NCBI GenBank assembly: GCA_024234165.1
Contig: JACKOP010000004.1
Coordinates: 224,501 to 288,500 of the forward strand
Length of the DNA stretch: 64,000 nucleotides
DNA from: Pseudomonadales bacterium
Lineage (GTDB): Bacteria > Pseudomonadota > Gammaproteobacteria > Pseudomonadales > UBA5518
Direction of reading: 5' to 3'
Below the pieces are notes generated by a model. That model searched no databases. It was not told the origin of the DNA and saw only the letters and a list, made by a program, of their open reading frames with translations. Numbering within the stretch: position 1 is the stretch's first letter; every line of letters starts with the position of its first letter. The translations under genes were made by a program, and so were the position numbers. Below are positions 1-7,419 of this stretch, in pieces.

Positions 1-487
1 CCCACTTGCGGGTGGCGGGATATTGGTCCTTCCCGGTGTCGATGAGCTGCTTACGTGTCACGCCCAGTTTACGCAGCGGCACGCTCGCCAGATCGACGAG
101 TTGAAGCTCCTGTTCGACCTGGACAGTGGAATGCACCTGGCCAACCAGTTTGTCCTTGTCGAAGCTCTTGAAACCGGCGGTATGCGGAACGTCATGGAAG
201 ACCGTCTCCATCAAGGCACATTCCATCGTCGTGCCGCCGTACAGCATGGGAATCGGCTTTTCATGTTCATCCTGAATCGGGCTGAAACGCGCATTGCCAT
301 GTGCGCCCGGGTTGAACTGGTCAGCCCGATATTTGCTCTGATGCACACGATGCAGCACCGCGCCCTGCGCGAGCGCGGTGAGCGTGGCATGGAGCTTGTC
401 TGGAGGAGCTGGCGTGCTGGAAGACACCTCGCCGGCAGGGAGCGACGGGGTCGTGCCGCCCACCCGCCTGGCGCTTCGCTTAGCCAT
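1..487 (-). CDS. RES-domain toxin (3' end cut by the window)
   Basis: The minus-strand frame opens at an ATG at 487 and stays open to the window edge, so the C-terminus is missing. The translation begins MAKRSARRVGG and carries RES-family landmarks: HRVHQSKYRADQFNP with the conserved Arg, then FSPI, then GGTTMECALMETVFHDV with the conserved Glu. RES toxins of the RES/Xre class deplete NAD+ (established for the family). The start codon lies inside the end of the upstream antitoxin gene (8-base overlap, 480-487), so the two are probably translationally coupled, antitoxin first. The conserved Ser near the C-terminus is probably outside the window, so activity cannot be judged. Confidence 0.85.
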   Translation of the reverse strand, partial: MAKRSARRVGGTTPSLPAGEVSSSTPAPPDKLHATLTALAQGAVLHRVHQSKYRADQFNPGAHGNARFSPIQDEHEKPIPMLYGGTTMECALMETVFHDVPHTAGFKSFDKDKLVGQVHSTVQVEQELQLVDLASVPLRKLGVTRKQLIDTGKDQYPATRKW

Positions 488-1154
488 GGGCTATTTCCTG
501 AATCTCGTCCATCGCCGCTTGAATCACCTGCTCGGGCGCCGATGCCAGCAGATCCTGTGGCCGCTTACCGCCCAGGAAGCTGTTGTCCGAGCGGAACCAG
601 TAGGCCATGCCCCAGCCATCCTTGTGTCCACCAAAGATCTCGATGACCCTGGCGAGCGCCTTCACCGGCCGGAAGCCGGCGTCACAGTCCAGCCCATAGC
701 CAGGGAAGTAATCAACGCCCCCATGCTTGATGGCGAAGATCAACCCTTGCTTCTTCCATTTGTTGGGCTGTGCGCTGGGATTCCGGGTGCTCAGGCCCGC
801 CAATTGCGCGATGTCGGCCGCGGTCAACCAGTCCCCGCTTTCCAGCACGGCTTTGCGTGCCTGCACCAACATGGCCGCCTCCCTGAGCAGACGGGGAGAC
901 GGTGGTGTGCGAGGCACCAAGACCTCGGCCAGGCGCTCCAGCGACTCCCGGTCTTGATGCTTCAGTAATACCTCGAACATGGAGGACGCCACATTGGCGA
1001 AGTTCTCCGCCAGGGCCTGGAAGACGTTCGGTTTGATATGGTCGAACGCGACCACGAGCACGCGATCGGCATGCGATTTCTCAAGACGAGCCTGCACTTC
1101 TTTCGGGGTGCCAACCAGGGTCGAGACTCCCGGATGGTCTACAGCGACGCTCAT
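480..1154 (-). CDS. Xre/MbcA/ParS-type antitoxin of a RES toxin
   Basis: A 224-residue protein. The C-terminus (FLGGKRPQDLLASAPEQVIQ, then a short helix ending EIAHG) has the layout of the toxin-binding MbcA/ParS/Xre C-terminal domain (DUF2384 type). The middle (DWLTAADIAQLAGLSTRNPS) looks like a helix-turn-helix that could bind the operator. I start it at 1154 (MSVAVDHPG) rather than the longer frame at 1181, because AAGGAG lies seven bases before this ATG. It precedes and overlaps the RES gene, which is the usual order for this module. It is longer than a minimal Xre antitoxin because of an extra N-terminal part I cannot assign. Confidence 0.75.
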   Translation of the reverse strand: MSVAVDHPGVSTLVGTPKEVQARLEKSHADRVLVVAFDHIKPNVFQALAENFANVASSMFEVLLKHQDRESLERLAEVLVPRTPPSPRLLREAAMLVQARKAVLESGDWLTAADIAQLAGLSTRNPSAQPNKWKKQGLIFAIKHGGVDYFPGYGLDCDAGFRPVKALARVIEIFGGHKDGWGMAYWFRSDNSFLGGKRPQDLLASAPEQVIQAAMDEIQEIAHG

Positions 1155-1179
1155 GGATGCTCTCCTTTGGAGAGTTATC

Positions 1180-1215
1180 AAGGTTATGGAGTTTTATCAT
1201 ATTCTCGATAACCTT
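1180..1215. promoter_or_regulatory. Inverted repeat upstream of the RES/Xre operon
   Basis: AAGGTTAT at 1180-1187 is mirrored by ATAACCTT at 1208-1215, 25-60 bases before the antitoxin start, with a TATGAT-like hexamer (minus strand) between the arms. Such a dyad over the promoter would suit autoregulation by the antitoxin. The role is inferred; only the repeat is seen. Confidence 0.45.
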
Positions 1216-1236
1216 AAAAGCAACCGTACCAAATGT

Positions 1237-1380
1237 CGCACTAACCCGTAGGGTATCGCGACGTGTACACGGGCGACCGCCGGTCGCCCCTACGGATCGT
1301 GAAACTCGTAGGGTGCAACCATCCCTACGGTGCTGCGGCGCTCTGCACCGTACGGTCGGCCGTTCTACCAATCCCGTACG
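1237..1380. repeat. Degenerate GTAG-footed palindromic repeats
   Basis: This gap between the RES/Xre and ParDE operons holds the palindrome GGGCGACCGCCGGTCGCCC next to CTAC (the complement of GTAG), plus broken copies of a GTAGGGTGCA element. The same two motifs recur at 2140-2352, 3094-3290 and 3849-3926. I see no gene in 1155-1457 apart from the operon promoter. Confidence 0.7.
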
Positions 1381-1457
1381 TGAGGTTCAACAACACGGAC
1401 GGTGCAACGAACGAGATCTCGCCGAAGGACCAATCGCACCGATCCAAGCCATGAACG

Positions 1458-1748
1458 CTACAGATGCAACGACGCAAGCATGCATTCGTGCAAGATACGA
1501 ATCACAGCGATGCCATAGCTCGTGGTGCGGTAGTAGATGAAATGATGCTCGACCAAACGACGCCGGTATCCTGATCGAATATGCCCGCAGTCTTGCCCCT
1601 GCAAAGGAGACTCGGCAAGGTCTGTACACGTGGCTTCGAGCAGTCGCGTATAGCGTATGGCTTGCTCAAGCCCCCACTCCGCCACCGTATAGTCGAAAAT
1701 ACCGTCCAGGTCGGTTCGAGCTGCGGGACCGAGACGATATTCAGCCAC
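1458..1748 (-). CDS. parE: ParE-type toxin (RelE/ParE superfamily)
   Basis: A 96-residue protein starting at a GTG (MAEYRLGPAARTDLDGIFDY). It has the ParE pattern: an N-terminal beta strand, two helices (the second AIRYTRLLEATCTDLAESP), then GYRRRLVEHHFIYYR and a closing strand IAVIRILHE. Family members poison DNA gyrase; that target is family knowledge, not shown here. It follows the ParD gene by six bases on the same strand, in the standard antitoxin-toxin order. Length is normal for the family and I see no lesion. Confidence 0.88.
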   Translation of the reverse strand: MAEYRLGPAARTDLDGIFDYTVAEWGLEQAIRYTRLLEATCTDLAESPLQGQDCGHIRSGYRRRLVEHHFIYYRTTSYGIAVIRILHECMLASLHL

Positions 1749-1754
1749 GCGCGT

Positions 1755-2003
1755 TCAACCGTCGTGCTGCACAATTTTCCTGCGAATGAAAGCACCAAAG
1801 TCAAAAGTTTGCGGCTCTCCGCTGCGCTCGCCTTCGATCAGTGCCTGACGCACCGCGTCGACCTGTGCGACCCGCTCCTGTTCGCGACGGATAAGGTCAC
1901 GGATCAACTCACTGTCATTGGTGAAGTGGCCCGCCTGGACCTGTGCGGCGATCCATGCATCCTGAGTCCGGGTAACGGTAATGGTCTTGCGTACAGTGCT
2001 CAT
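1755..2003 (-). CDS. parD: ParD-type antitoxin (ribbon-helix-helix)
   Basis: An 82-residue protein. The N-terminal strand TVRKTITVTRTQDAWIAAQV and following helix (DSELIRDLIRREQER) form a CopG/Arc-type ribbon-helix-helix that would bind its own promoter. The C-terminal tail (SGEPQTFDFGAFIRRKI) is the type of extension that wraps ParE. It lies directly upstream of parE. The 348-base gap before it (2004-2351 on the plus strand) holds its promoter and a palindrome array, with no other gene visible. Confidence 0.88.
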   Translation of the reverse strand: MSTVRKTITVTRTQDAWIAAQVQAGHFTNDSELIRDLIRREQERVAQVDAVRQALIEGERSGEPQTFDFGAFIRRKIVQHDG

Positions 2004-2139
2004 GACTGGCTGCCTCTTCCAGGACCGACTGCCACGATAGCGATCAGTTCGGCCTGGATGCGTGAATGATCATACTATTTCATGCAACATCAGAAAGAGT
2101 GCAACGGTACGGCACGAAATACGGCATAGCCGCCACCAA

Positions 2140-2352
2140 CCCGTAGAGCGCAGCGGTGCCGCACCGGATGCCGCACCAACCCGCAGGGTATCGCGACGTG
2201 TACACGGGCGACCGCCGGTCGCCCCTACGGATGTCGTCAAGGTGGAGCATCGCCGTGGGGTGTGTACGGGCGACCCGCGGTCGCCCCTACGAATCGTGAA
2301 ACTCGTAGGGTGCAACCACCCCGTAGGGTCAGCGGCGCTGCACCCTGCGGGC
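2140..2352. repeat. Array of two GTAG-footed palindrome families
   Basis: Two palindrome types alternate. One is GGGCGACC-N3-GGTCGCCC next to CTACGG or CTACGA. The other, degenerate here, is a GTAGGG-footed GCAGCGGCGCTGC-type hairpin. Pieces of flanking sequence are shared between copies (GATCGTGAAACTCGTAGGGT is also seen near 1290 and, with changes, near 3190), so the copies spread as composite units. The array abuts the 3' end of the PIN-domain toxin gene. Confidence 0.75.
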
Positions 2353-2774
2353 TACCGTTCCTCCCAGGGATTGATGACGGTCAGCCCGGCAGCCCGAAAC
2401 GGGCTTGCATCACGCGTGGCCACGGTAAATCCATTTGCCAGGGCTACGGCGGCAATGCACGCATCGAACGCCTCGATGCCATTGCCGGCCTTGCGAACTG
2501 CCACCAGCAGCTTGGCATAGGCGCTCGTGCAAGCCAGATCGAACGGCAACACGCGTCCGACGAACGAGGGCAGCACACGCCTTTCCAGATCTTCATGCAG
2601 TCTGTCCCTGCGCTTTCCCGCCGGCAGCAACGCTACGCCCGCGCGCAGTTCGGCAACGGTCATTGCGGATAAATAAAGCGTTTCCAGTGGCTGCGCGTCG
2701 ATCCATTCGATGACGCTGGCCTCGGGTGCTGGCCGCAACGGCTCTGAAACCACGTTGGTATCAAGCAGGATCAT
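2352..2774 (-). CDS. PIN-domain toxin, FitB/VapC type
   Basis: A 140-residue protein with the PIN acidic residues in place: D5 in MILLDTNVVSE, a Glu in MTVAELRAG, the Asp in IEAFDACIAAVA, and a final Asp in TVATRDASPF. These bind the divalent metal of a ribonuclease site. NVVSE and the pattern of the second half resemble FitB rather than classical VapC. Its ATG overlaps the stop of the antitoxin gene by four bases (2771-2774), so the pair is coupled. RNA target unknown. Confidence 0.88.
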   Translation of the reverse strand: MILLDTNVVSEPLRPAPEASVIEWIDAQPLETLYLSAMTVAELRAGVALLPAGKRRDRLHEDLERRVLPSFVGRVLPFDLACTSAYAKLLVAVRKAGNGIEAFDACIAAVALANGFTVATRDASPFRAAGLTVINPWEER

Positions 2775-3025
2775 TCAAAGCTCACCGTACGGGCCGGGGT
2801 CTTGCCGCGTGCACTCTCGAAAATGGCAAACTCTTCTTCGGTCAGATTCACTTCACGGCCGATCTCGGCCAGCAACGAGCCGAGCTTGACCCGGCCTTGC
2901 GGCTTTACCGCGGATTCCAGAATGTTGCGTATTTCGGCCTCGATGCTGCGCCCATGCTGAGCGGCTCGCACACGAATGGCACGATGCACCTCATCGGGCA
3001 CATTGCGGACAGTGACGGATGGCAT
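2771..3025 (-). CDS. FitA/VapB-type ribbon-helix-helix antitoxin
   Basis: An 84-residue protein. The start, MPSVTVRNVPDEVHRAIRVR, is the FitA-like ribbon-helix-helix signature (strand VTVRNVPDEVH, then AAQHGRSIEAEIRNILE). The tail is acidic/aromatic (EEFAIFESARG), as expected for the part that blocks a PIN-domain active site. It is followed, with a four-base overlap, by its toxin gene. A perfect 10-bp inverted repeat lies just upstream of the start and is the probable operator. Confidence 0.88.
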   Translation of the reverse strand: MPSVTVRNVPDEVHRAIRVRAAQHGRSIEAEIRNILESAVKPQGRVKLGSLLAEIGREVNLTEEEFAIFESARGKTPARTVSFE

Positions 3026-3049
3026 CTTTCAAAAGCTCTCGATGATGCG

Positions 3050-3080
3050 AATGCTTGCACTTTAGTGAGCTGCAAGCATT
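3050..3080. promoter_or_regulatory. Inverted-repeat operator of the FitAB-type operon
   Basis: AATGCTTGCA at 3050-3059 is matched exactly by TGCAAGCATT at 3071-3080, with an 11-base spacer, 25 bases upstream of the antitoxin start. Paired half-sites of this kind are known for FitAB. Binding here is inferred. Confidence 0.6.
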
Positions 3081-3093
3081 GCTGCAATCATCA

Positions 3094-3290
3094 GCGGTGT
3101 ACTACGGGCGACTGCGGGTCGCCCCCACGGACGTCGTCAAGGTAGATCATCGGCGCGAGGTGTGTACGGGCGACCCGCGGTCGCCCCTGCGAATCGTGAA
3201 ACCCGTACGCTGCAGCCAACCCGTAGAGCACAGCCGCGCGGTACCGGATGCAGCCAACCCGTAGGGTGCAGCGGCGCTGCACCCAATCAC
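3094..3290. repeat. Array of two GTAG-footed palindrome families
   Basis: Imperfect copies of the GGGCGACC hairpin near 3110 and 3170, and one intact hairpin near 3261-3283 with foot GTAG followed by GGTGCAGCGGCGCTGCACC (8-bp stem, GGC loop). The array fills the divergent gap between the FitAB-type and RelBE-type operons up to the RelBE promoter. Confidence 0.75.
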
Positions 3291-3297
3291 CTTGCCT

Positions 3298-3326
3298 TTG
3301 ACCTCAAAACATCACAACGCCATAAT
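3298..3326 (+). promoter_or_regulatory. Sigma-70-type promoter of the RelBE-type operon
   Basis: TTGACC at 3298-3303 and CATAAT at 3321-3326 are separated by exactly 17 bases and lie 41 bases before the GTG start. ACAACG occurs twice (near 3314 and 3330), flanking the -10 box, and may be the antitoxin binding site. Confidence 0.55.
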
Positions 3327-3366
3327 GTTACAACGTCATAGCGACCACCACTCAGGAGCCACCATC

Positions 3367-3600
3367 GTGAGCGAGCCTTCAACCCGCGCGACCATCTATT
3401 TCGAACCCGACCTGCACAGGGCACTGCGCCTGAAGGCAGCCTCGACGCGCCGCTCCCTGTCTGAACTGGTCAATGAGGCCGTACGAGCCGCTCTGGCCGA
3501 AGACCAGGAAGACCTGTCGGCCTTCGAGGAACGCGCAGCCGAACCGACCCTGAGCTACGAAACCCTACTGAACGAGCTCAAGGCAGATGGCAAGATTTGA
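3367..3600 (+). CDS. Ribbon-helix-helix antitoxin of a RelBE-like pair
   Basis: About 77 residues from a GTG at 3367, chosen because AGGAG lies eight bases upstream; the open frame extends further back into the promoter and is not credible there. STRATIYFEPDLHRALRLKA followed by SLSELVNEAVRAAL is a CopG/RHH fold. The tail (SYETLLNELKADGKI) is typical of antitoxins paired with RelE-fold toxins. The 3' end overlaps the toxin gene by 14 bases. Confidence 0.82.
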   Translation: MSEPSTRATIYFEPDLHRALRLKAASTRRSLSELVNEAVRAALAEDQEDLSAFEERAAEPTLSYETLLNELKADGKI

Positions 3601-3850
3601 AATCGTCTTCAAGCGGTCGGTAACAAAGGATCTGCGTGGCATCCCCAACCCGGACGTGGCGCGCATCCTGGCACGCATCGAGGCGCTGCAGGATGACCCG
3701 CGTCCACCCGATTCCCGCAAGCTCTCCGCACAGGGGCGCTACCGCATCCGCCAAGAGATCTATCGCATCCTGTACGAGATCCGGGATACGCAAGTACAGG
3801 TGATCGTCGTCAAGATAGGCCATCGCCGCGAGGTGTATCGCCACACATGA
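3587..3850 (+). CDS. relE: RelE-family toxin
   Basis: An 87-residue protein (MARFEIVFKRSVTKDLRGIP...). It has the RelE fold pattern: strand, two helices (VARILARIEALQ), then GRYRIRQEIYRILYEI and a final strand VQVIVVKIGHRREVY. The paired Arg/Tyr and C-terminal GHRREVY motif are normal for RelE-type mRNA interferases acting on the ribosome (family knowledge). It overlaps its antitoxin gene and is followed at once by palindromic repeats. Confidence 0.88.
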   Translation: MARFEIVFKRSVTKDLRGIPNPDVARILARIEALQDDPRPPDSRKLSAQGRYRIRQEIYRILYEIRDTQVQVIVVKIGHRREVYRHT

Positions 3851-3926
3851 AATACCCCGCAGGGTGCAGCGGCGCCGCACCAAATGCCGCACCAACCCCG
3901 TAGGGTGCAGCGGCGCTGCACCAAAT
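3849..3926. repeat. Two GTAG/GCAG-footed GTGCAGC palindromes
   Basis: Two hairpins in the same orientation: foot GCAG plus GGTGCAGCGGCGCCGCACC near 3855-3877, and foot GTAG plus GGTGCAGCGGCGCTGCACC near 3900-3921. These are the cleanest copies of this family. They lie between the RelE-type toxin gene and tRNA-Thr. Confidence 0.75.
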
Positions 3927-4013
3927 GAGGTCCGGTGATCTATAGTTGGCGGGACTTGCAACCTCGCGCAGAACGCGCGCGAGGCCAGGCGGCGCCAAAC
4001 GAACGAGAGAGGA

Positions 4014-4089
4014 TGGTGCCGGAGATAGGAGTCGAACCTACGACCTTCGCATTACGAATGCGCTGCTCTACCAGCTGAGCTACACCGGC
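4014..4089 (-). tRNA. thrW: tRNA-Thr (anticodon CGU)
   Basis: The minus strand folds as a complete cloverleaf starting GCCGGTGTAGCTCAG and ending CCGGCACCA with encoded CCA. The anticodon loop TTCGTAA gives CGU, read as ACG (Thr). The D arm (GCTCAGCTGGTAGAGC) and T arm (GTTCGACTC) are intact. It closely resembles E. coli thrW, which is a known prophage integration site. The 3' end faces the toxin-antitoxin strip. Confidence 0.95.
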
Positions 4090-4139
4090 GTGGGGCGCGA
4101 ATTCTAGGCTGAGATCACCTCAATGGCAACCACGATCCA

Positions 4140-5255
4140 ATGACACGGGTTCTGTTCTCATCCACCTCATACCCTCGTAGCCAAACCGACTGGCAGGGAA
4201 TTTTCATCCGCCGAATGGCAGACAGTCTCGCAGCTCGCGAAGACATCCAGCTACGCGTCTGGGCACCTCCAGGTCCTCTCCATCCAAACGCCAACTATGT
4301 ATGTAATGAGCGAGATATCAGATTTTTGTCACGCCTTGCCGAGAAAGGCGGAATCGCACACTTGCTCCGCAGCACACCACCACGTGGCGTTTGGTACGCC
4401 GCGGAGCTGCTCGTACGCCTGCACAATGCATTCCGGCGCAACAGGACATGGACCGACGTTTGCCATGCGAACTGGTTGCAATGTGCACTCGGGCAAGTTG
4501 GCTTGGCCAATCCAATTGTCGCAACAGTACTCGGCAGCGACCTGGCATTGCTCGATCGCCCGGGAATTTCTGCAGCTCTTCGACTCACCTTCCGGAACAG
4601 AAACGTCGTTCTTTGCCCAAATGCGCCCTGGATGATTGAGCCGCTACGCAGGCATTTTGGTGACAATTGTCCGAAGGTAGTATGTGTTCCGTTCGGAATC
4701 GATGACGTCTGGTTCAATGTAGAAAGGAATCCGTCCCAAGGCCGGAACGTGTGGATAATAGTTCTGCGAGTCACACGCGCAAAGCTCGGACCTCTTTTCG
4801 AATGGACCAAAGACCTGGACCCGAATCGACACGAATTCCATCTGTTCGGTCCGCGTCAAGAGGCAATCGAAGCCCCACCATGGATCAATTACCATGGTGC
4901 GGCAACACCAGAGCAACTCGCAACGCAATGGTTTCCGATAGCCACCGGCATGATTTCACTCAGCCATCATGCCGAGGGGCGCCCGCAGGTAATGCTGGAA
5001 GCAATGGCGGCAGGGCTCCCACTGGTAGCGTCCCGCATAGCAGCACATGAAGATGTCATGCAGGGCGGCGACTTCGGGCTGCTCGTTTCAGATAAGGAGC
5101 AGTTTTATTCCGCACTGTCTGAATTGGCAGATCCTGACACGAACAGGGCAATAGCCTGCCGCGCTCGGGACCACGCTCGGATCACGTATGGAAACTGGGC
5201 AAAGTGCGCCGAGCGGTTCGCACACATCTACCAAACGATCAGCGCGAGCAGCTAA
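4140..5255 (+). CDS. Family 4 glycosyltransferase
   Basis: A 371-residue GT-B fold protein. The N-terminal half starts VLFSSTSYPRSQTDWQGIFIRR, the usual first strand and loop of GT4 enzymes. The C-terminal half has the nucleotide-sugar site with the EX7E-like stretch HAEGRPQVMLEAMAAGLPLV. It would add a hexose-type sugar from an NDP donor to a lipid-linked glycan at the inner face of the membrane. It is the first gene of a rightward group (GT4, epimerase, GT2, ABC exporter) starting 50 bases after tRNA-Thr. The sequence here is visibly AT-richer than the housekeeping part, suggesting acquisition. Donor and acceptor are unknown. Confidence 0.88.
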   Translation: MTRVLFSSTSYPRSQTDWQGIFIRRMADSLAAREDIQLRVWAPPGPLHPNANYVCNERDIRFLSRLAEKGGIAHLLRSTPPRGVWYAAELLVRLHNAFRRNRTWTDVCHANWLQCALGQVGLANPIVATVLGSDLALLDRPGISAALRLTFRNRNVVLCPNAPWMIEPLRRHFGDNCPKVVCVPFGIDDVWFNVERNPSQGRNVWIIVLRVTRAKLGPLFEWTKDLDPNRHEFHLFGPRQEAIEAPPWINYHGAATPEQLATQWFPIATGMISLSHHAEGRPQVMLEAMAAGLPLVASRIAAHEDVMQGGDFGLLVSDKEQFYSALSELADPDTNRAIACRARDHARITYGNWAKCAERFAHIYQTISASS

Positions 5256-5259
5256 CCAC

Positions 5260-6231
5260 ATGCGGATTGCGATTCTGGGTGCACGCGGATTTCTAGGACA
5301 GAAATTGACGCACAGCCTGTCTGCGCAAGGTCATGATGTCATCGCCGTTTCGAGAGGAGCGCCGCCTGCTGGTCTACCTACGTCCGTGCATTACATCCAA
5401 GCGCCCATAGACGATGCCGTGGTCATAAAATCAGTTCTGGCGATTTCAGACTTCGCAATTCATCTTGCCTGGGACACGACACCGGGTACGTCTGAAAGAC
5501 AGCCCTTGCTGGAAGCCAGTTGCAACATCCTCAGCAGCGCACGTTTGCTTGAGTTACTGCATGATCAGCCATCATGCAATTTGATTTTCATATCAAGCGG
5601 CGGTGCTCTCTATGCCGATCTAGTCGCCCCCCGTACCGAGTCATCTCCCATCGCTCCACGGTCCTACTACGGCGCAGCCAAGGCTGCGGTCGAACAGCTG
5701 ATTCATGCGTTCCACTGTCAATCCAGGAATACGACACTGGTGGTGCGTCCATCAAACATCTACGGCCCTGGTCAGATCGCAAAGCGCCAATTCGGCGTGG
5801 TGCCGACACTCATGCGCTGTGCCAGTGACGGAACATTGTTTTCAGTCTGGGGCGATGGCTCTGCAATTCGTGATTATCTTTATATCGAAGATTTCGAACA
5901 ATTCATATCGAACCTTCTGAGTTTTTCCTGGCCACACGGATCATTCGAGTGCTTCAATGTCGGAAGCGGGTTTCCACTCAGCATGAACGCGCTGCTGCAC
6001 CAGGTAGCGGTCGCAACCGGGCAGCGCATACAATTCGAACACAAGAAGCCTCGTCTCATCGATCCTCTATCAATCGTTCTGGATTCATCCAAGGCCAGGA
6101 AAATGCTGGGATGGGAACCCCGCATAGCGATAGAGACCGGCCTACGCAAAACATGGGAATGGATGGAAAAACAGGCGCACACACCGTACTCCGTTGCCCC
6201 TTCGATATCATGTAGCGGCAACGCCAACTAA
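5260..6231 (+). CDS. NAD-dependent epimerase/dehydratase (extended SDR)
   Basis: A 323-residue protein. I start it at 5260 (MRIAILGARGFLGQKL), which gives the Rossmann GxxGxxG motif right at the N-terminus and begins four bases after the GT4 gene; a longer frame would overlap that gene. The active site is recognisable: Ser in IFISSGGALY and the YxxxK motif in SYYGAAKAAVEQ (about residue 138). RPSNIYGPGQ is the usual substrate-side motif. It belongs with the WcaG/GalE-like UDP- or dTDP-sugar epimerases and probably supplies a modified sugar for the neighbouring transferases. Exact substrate cannot be told. Confidence 0.87.
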   Translation: MRIAILGARGFLGQKLTHSLSAQGHDVIAVSRGAPPAGLPTSVHYIQAPIDDAVVIKSVLAISDFAIHLAWDTTPGTSERQPLLEASCNILSSARLLELLHDQPSCNLIFISSGGALYADLVAPRTESSPIAPRSYYGAAKAAVEQLIHAFHCQSRNTTLVVRPSNIYGPGQIAKRQFGVVPTLMRCASDGTLFSVWGDGSAIRDYLYIEDFEQFISNLLSFSWPHGSFECFNVGSGFPLSMNALLHQVAVATGQRIQFEHKKPRLIDPLSIVLDSSKARKMLGWEPRIAIETGLRKTWEWMEKQAHTPYSVAPSISCSGNAN

Positions 6232-6261
6232 TTCGTGGTTGAAGTGAAAATATACTGAGTA

Positions 6262-7332
6262 ATGATAGCTGCCACGCGCGCACAAGATAACACTCACGAT
6301 GACACCTCGGCCTGCCACCTCGATGCACGCCCCTTGGTATCCGTTTGCATCGCCAATTACAACGGTGAAGCCTTCATAAGGGAATGCCTCGATTCCGTTC
6401 TCAATCAGACTGGTTCCCCTTCGTTTGAGATCATCGTGCACGACGACGCCAGTACTGATGGCTCGCTCGACCAGATCACATCTTATCCCATGGTGCGCGT
6501 GATTCGCTCCGCAACAAATGTCGGCTACTGCGTAGCAAACAACCGTATGGCAACCGTCGCACGAGGTGCATATCTCCTGCTCCTGAACAACGACGCCGTA
6601 TTGGAACCAGATGCGCTGTCCACTCTGATGGCATCTGCGACCACAATGGCCACACCCGCAATATTAGGCTTGCGTCAGTACGACTACCATTCACGAAACT
6701 TCATCGACGCAGGGGCATGGCTCGACCTGTTCATGAGTCCCATTCCAATCCGGAGAGACGAACCGACTCATCCAGCAATGGTTATCGGTGCCTGCCTGTG
6801 GATTCCACATTCACTCTGGGATGAACTCGGCGGATTTCCCGAATGGTTCCATACCAACGCCGAGGACGTTTATCTATGCTGTGCAGCACGCATGCGAGGA
6901 TATGACATCTTCGTACCGAACGTCTCGGGCTACCTGCATCGAGTTGGAGCGACGCTGAGCAACCGCAGCGGAGACTCCGATAAGCTCACAACGACGATTC
7001 GTCGACGCTATCTGAGCGAACGCAATCGAACTCGATTGATGCTGATATTCTATCCGTGGCCGTTACTGATTGTGGCCCTGATGCTTCACCTCTCAACCCT
7101 GTTAATCGAAGGCATCGTTGTTGCTGCCGCCAATCGCGACTCAAACATCCTGATTGAAATATATATGCACGCAATGCGCGATGTTGAATGGAGATCCCTG
7201 CAGCTATCAGCCGCACGTCGCCAGGTCGCCGCAACTCGTCAAATCCCGTTCTATGCATTCTTGTCCAGATTCCGCGTCATCCCAAGCAAGATCCGCTCTG
7301 TGGTCCACTTGGGTTTACCACGGGTAAGATGA
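6262..7332 (+). CDS. Family 2 glycosyltransferase with C-terminal membrane segment
   Basis: A 356-residue GT-A enzyme. VSVCIANYNGEAFIRECLDS at about residues 26-45, IIVHDDASTDGS (first acidic motif) and LLLNNDAVLEPDA (DxD-equivalent) are diagnostic. The ED of TNAEDVYLCCAA fits the catalytic base region. A hydrophobic stretch near residue 260 (WPLLIVALMLHLSTLLIEG) would anchor it to the membrane, as in rhamnosyltransferase-like GT2 proteins. It sits in the rightward glycan operon. Specificity unknown. Confidence 0.87.
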   Translation: MIAATRAQDNTHDDTSACHLDARPLVSVCIANYNGEAFIRECLDSVLNQTGSPSFEIIVHDDASTDGSLDQITSYPMVRVIRSATNVGYCVANNRMATVARGAYLLLLNNDAVLEPDALSTLMASATTMATPAILGLRQYDYHSRNFIDAGAWLDLFMSPIPIRRDEPTHPAMVIGACLWIPHSLWDELGGFPEWFHTNAEDVYLCCAARMRGYDIFVPNVSGYLHRVGATLSNRSGDSDKLTTTIRRRYLSERNRTRLMLIFYPWPLLIVALMLHLSTLLIEGIVVAAANRDSNILIEIYMHAMRDVEWRSLQLSAARRQVAATRQIPFYAFLSRFRVIPSKIRSVVHLGLPRVR

Positions 7333-7419
7333 TATTTTCGATGCTAGGGTCGCTTCCGACATAGAGCATCACACCCGAACCCAATAACCCCACCCAACGA
7401 CAGCCAACCCATATTTCAC

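Noticed and set aside
23..646. 207-residue plus-strand gene at the window start
   Set aside because: It is antisense to the RES toxin and its antitoxin, which carry recognisable family motifs.
4014..4089. Attachment-site duplication of the tRNA-Thr 3' end
   Set aside because: I found no second copy of the tRNA 3' end in this window, so no att pair can be claimed.
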